Of a stretch of DNA of 5,253 nucleotides, positions 4,061-5,253 are shown piece by piece. Made by a program: the position numbers and the translations under genes. How positions within the stretch are numbered: the stretch's first letter is position 1; each line of letters opens with the position of its first letter. The notes under the pieces were generated by a model, which did not search any database, was not told the DNA's origin, and saw nothing but the letters and a program-made list of their open reading frames with translations. The stretch is taken from assembly GCA_023227945.1 (NCBI GenBank), contig JALOCC010000080.1:1-5253 (forward strand). The letters run 5' to 3'. This DNA is from Candidatus Omnitrophota bacterium. Lineage in GTDB: Bacteria > Omnitrophota > Gorgyraeia > Duberdicusellales > 4484-171.

Positions 4061-4088
4061 TACACACAAATTAACACAAGGGAATGAA

Positions 4089-4637
4089 ATGGACATTTTA
4101 GAACAGGTCGGAATCACAAAAGAAGAGCTTATCGAAAGGATTGTAACTCGAGCTCTAGGGATCACAGCAGCACTAGAACAAACTGGTGAAGAATCTTGGG
4201 AAGAGGTTCCATTTTCTGATGTTATCGATAAAAAAGTTAATTCGGCAATCGGAAATTTTATTGAACAATTTAGGCCAATGATTCAATTCAGAATAAATGA
4301 AATTATGAATCAAAAAATGAATGAAGTTTTCGAAGCCCCTTTTCAGCCAGTAGACAAATGGGGTAATAAAAAAGGAGACGAAACAACAATACGAGATTTA
4401 ATTGCTCTTGACGCAAAAAACTATTGGTCTGAAAAAGTAGATGAAAATGGAAAAGTTTCAGACTCCTACAACAATAAAATGTCAAGATCAACATTTTATG
4501 CGCACAAAGTAATAACTGAATTTTATAATAAAGAATTAGTTTCTGAAGTTAAAAAATTAGCCTCAGAAATGAAAGCAAAAATTCCGGCAACAATTTCGGA
4601 AGAAATTTCAAAAACAATAATTGGGTATTTAAAATGA
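4089..4637 (+). CDS. AT-rich hypothetical phage protein (182 aa)
   Basis: The start at ATG 4089 is chosen because AAGGG (4078-4082) lies six bases upstream and because the longer frame from GTG 3972 would run through the tRNA-like element. The 182-residue product is mainly helical. It has an acidic N-terminal region (MDILEQVGITKEELIERIV, then GEESWEEVPF), a long helix FIEQFRPMIQFRINEIMNQKMNEVF (58-81), a loop DKWGNKKGDET and a C-terminal helix pair rich in K and E (147-176) that could form a coiled coil. No catalytic motif, membrane segment or signal peptide is seen. The gene is markedly AT-rich (22-30% GC in hand-counted blocks). Its TGA overlaps the next ATG by four bases. The central segment around TTIRDLIALDAKNYW looks like a conserved phage domain, but I cannot name it. 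Confidence 0.82.
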   Translation: MDILEQVGITKEELIERIVTRALGITAALEQTGEESWEEVPFSDVIDKKVNSAIGNFIEQFRPMIQFRINEIMNQKMNEVFEAPFQPVDKWGNKKGDETTIRDLIALDAKNYWSEKVDENGKVSDSYNNKMSRSTFYAHKVITEFYNKELVSEVKKLASEMKAKIPATISEEISKTIIGYLK

Positions 4638-4897
4638 ACAAAGTAATTTCTTTTTCAATCCACATGAGCCAGCTTAAAAAGCTAAAACGGCTCAAAAAGA
4701 AAAAAAGTAAAAGCGAAATGTTTAGGGTTATGCTTCTAAAATTCAGTCCTGACAAAGCATTATTTGTCCGTGAGAAAAAAGAGATCAGCCAGCCATTAGG
4801 CGTGTCGTTGACTGATGACGAAGTAAAAAAGATCGACGCTTTTTGCTACAACCGAAGTTTTGCGGCGCGAAAAATAATTGATCAGTACGAGGGCTAA
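4634..4897 (+). CDS. Predicted tandem ribbon-helix-helix DNA-binding protein
   Basis: This 87-residue basic protein starts on an ATGA overlap with the previous gene. Two segments fit the ribbon-helix-helix (RHH) pattern of short strand, helix, turn, helix. Residues 3-36 have strand VISFSI, helix SQLKKLKRL and helix KSEMFRVMLLKF. Residues 53-85 have strand PLGVSL, helix TDDEVKKIDAFC and helix RSFAARKIIDQY. The second fits well: TDDEV..ID followed by RS.AARKII mirrors CopG/Arc-type repressors. RHH proteins normally pair two chains so that two strands enter the major groove. Two motifs in one chain could form that unit alone. The lysine-rich stretch KRLKKKKSKSK between helices of the first motif should favour DNA or RNA. 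It is a probable phage transcription regulator; the targets could be the dyad repeats in this window, which is only a guess. Confidence 0.7.
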   Translation: MNKVISFSIHMSQLKKLKRLKKKKSKSEMFRVMLLKFSPDKALFVREKKEISQPLGVSLTDDEVKKIDAFCYNRSFAARKIIDQYEG

Positions 4898-4898
4898 A

Positions 4899-5253
4899 AT
4901 GTTTGACGAAAAATTGCAGAAATTTTTATTCTATAACGATGCAAGTCGAGAATTGTTTAGTCGATTAAATGCGGCTGAGGTTTTCACTATTGAAGATGCT
5001 TGGAATAAGGCTTCGGACGAGGATCTGATTTGGGTCGTTACACGGCCAGGAGTTATGAACCCAGATCAACGACGGCTATTTTTGATTATGATTTTATCAT
5101 CGATTGAGGGTCAACTAACTGATCCGTGCTCAAAAAATATCCTCACAAAATTGTGCGCAAACGAAACCATCACGGAAGAAGATATGGCTGCGAGTGATGC
5201 TGCGTGGGCTGCTGCGGGGGCTGCTGCGGGGGCTGCGCAAGCCAAATGGGTGC
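4899..5253 (+). CDS. Alanine-rich-tailed phage protein, 3' end beyond window
   Basis: An open frame starts at ATG 4899, one base after the previous TAA, with GAGGG (4889-4893) as SD, and is still open at the window edge after 118 codons. The N-terminal helical part contains EDAWNKASDEDLIWVVTRPGVM (33-53), then LRLF-like RRLFLIMILSSIEGQLTDP and a helix ending with TEEDMAASDAAW. It then enters an alanine repeat (AAW-AAAG-AAAG-AA). This order (a 'S.EDL.W...RPGV', a helix with L.D..S, an 'EE..AA' turn and then A/W/G-rich repeats) recalls a widespread phage and bacterial family, some members of which are annotated as putative immunity proteins (Imm_put type). I offer that from memory with moderate confidence. 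The tail is encoded by a 12-bp DNA repeat, so its length may vary between relatives. Confidence 0.75.
   Translation, partial: MFDEKLQKFLFYNDASRELFSRLNAAEVFTIEDAWNKASDEDLIWVVTRPGVMNPDQRRLFLIMILSSIEGQLTDPCSKNILTKLCANETITEEDMAASDAAWAAAGAAAGAAQAKWV
5206..5237 (+). repeat. 12-bp tandem repeat GGGCTGCTGCGG, about 2.7 copies
   Basis: GGGCTGCTGCGG occurs twice in full (5206-5217, 5218-5229), then GGGCTGCG. Being a multiple of three it stays in frame and adds AAAG units to the partial protein. Slippage would change repeat number without breaking the frame. More copies may lie beyond the window. Confidence 0.85.

Larger units (their letters stand above)
3901..4088 (+). other. 188-bp structured intergenic region
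   Basis: This is the longest non-coding gap. In order it contains hairpin copy 2, the 9-bp inverted repeat, an ACTTTTACACACAA leader element (3952-3965), a TCCCC/GGGGA hairpin (3982-3986 with 3993-3997), AGTTG/CAACT around GGCG (3997-4010, sharing one base with the previous stem), an ACGC/GCGT stem (4014-4017 with 4025-4028), a tRNA-like T-arm and a second ACACACAA leader (4062-4069) with the ribosome binding site of the next gene. A frame is open from GTG 3972 into the next gene, but it runs through these stems and its AAAGGA lies only two bases from the GTG. I read the gap as non-coding, possibly a small RNA or a cis-regulatory RNA. Confidence 0.55.

Noticed and set aside
3972..4088. N-terminal extension of the 4089 gene from GTG 3972
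   Set aside because: Its AAAGGA is only two bases from the GTG, it would translate straight through the tRNA-like T-arm and several stems, and ATG 4089 has a well-spaced AAGGG.

Overview
The window looks like an early or replication-recombination region of a double-stranded DNA phage or prophage. All genes are on the + strand and tightly packed: thirteen coding regions, mostly small, many joined by ATGA stop-start overlaps. A standard phage recombination trio sits in the middle. Codon use fits the ordinary bacterial code, since TAA, TAG and TGA all end genes. The Shine-Dalgarno (SD)-type ribosome binding sites indicate a bacterial host, but nothing identifies the host. There is no integrase, structural or lysis gene to place the phage in a family.

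Layout. Block A (about 1-450) holds two tiny unknown genes and ends at a stop codon fused to a 6-bp hairpin. Block B (about 451-3914) begins with four small unknown genes and a one-helix membrane peptide. It continues with a PD-(D/E)XK nuclease of the RecB/Cas4 type (1600-2559), a Sak4/AAA_24-type RecA-core ATPase (2556-3461) and a small acidic-tailed protein ending EDDTPF (3454-3900). That protein is most likely the phage single-stranded-DNA-binding protein. Together the three read as an end-resection, annealing/strand-exchange and ssDNA-coating machine. Block B ends with an exact 23-bp copy of the hairpin that ends block A. A 188-bp gap (3901-4088) then carries several hairpins and a tRNA-like T-arm plus acceptor segment without a complete cloverleaf. 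Block C (4089 to the end) has an AT-rich unknown gene, a short protein with what look like two ribbon-helix-helix motifs in one chain, and the start of a protein with an alanine-rich repeat tail that runs off the window.

Regulation and architecture. No convincing sigma70 promoter or U-tract terminator is visible. What is visible is a set of repeated junction sequences: the 23-bp stop-hairpin (two copies), an ACACACAA-type leader before gene blocks, a GAGGATA ribosome-binding cassette (three copies), a 19-bp TGGAGATAAAG cassette (two copies) and a 12-bp GGCGTAAAATGA junction (two copies). In the last two, the repeated DNA lies in different reading frames of the upstream gene. The repeats are therefore conserved as DNA or RNA, not as protein.

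The most promising undescribed elements are the structured 3898-4088 gap and the stop-linked hairpin repeat. Function calls for the recombination trio are fairly firm. The small genes are unrecognised and are only described.
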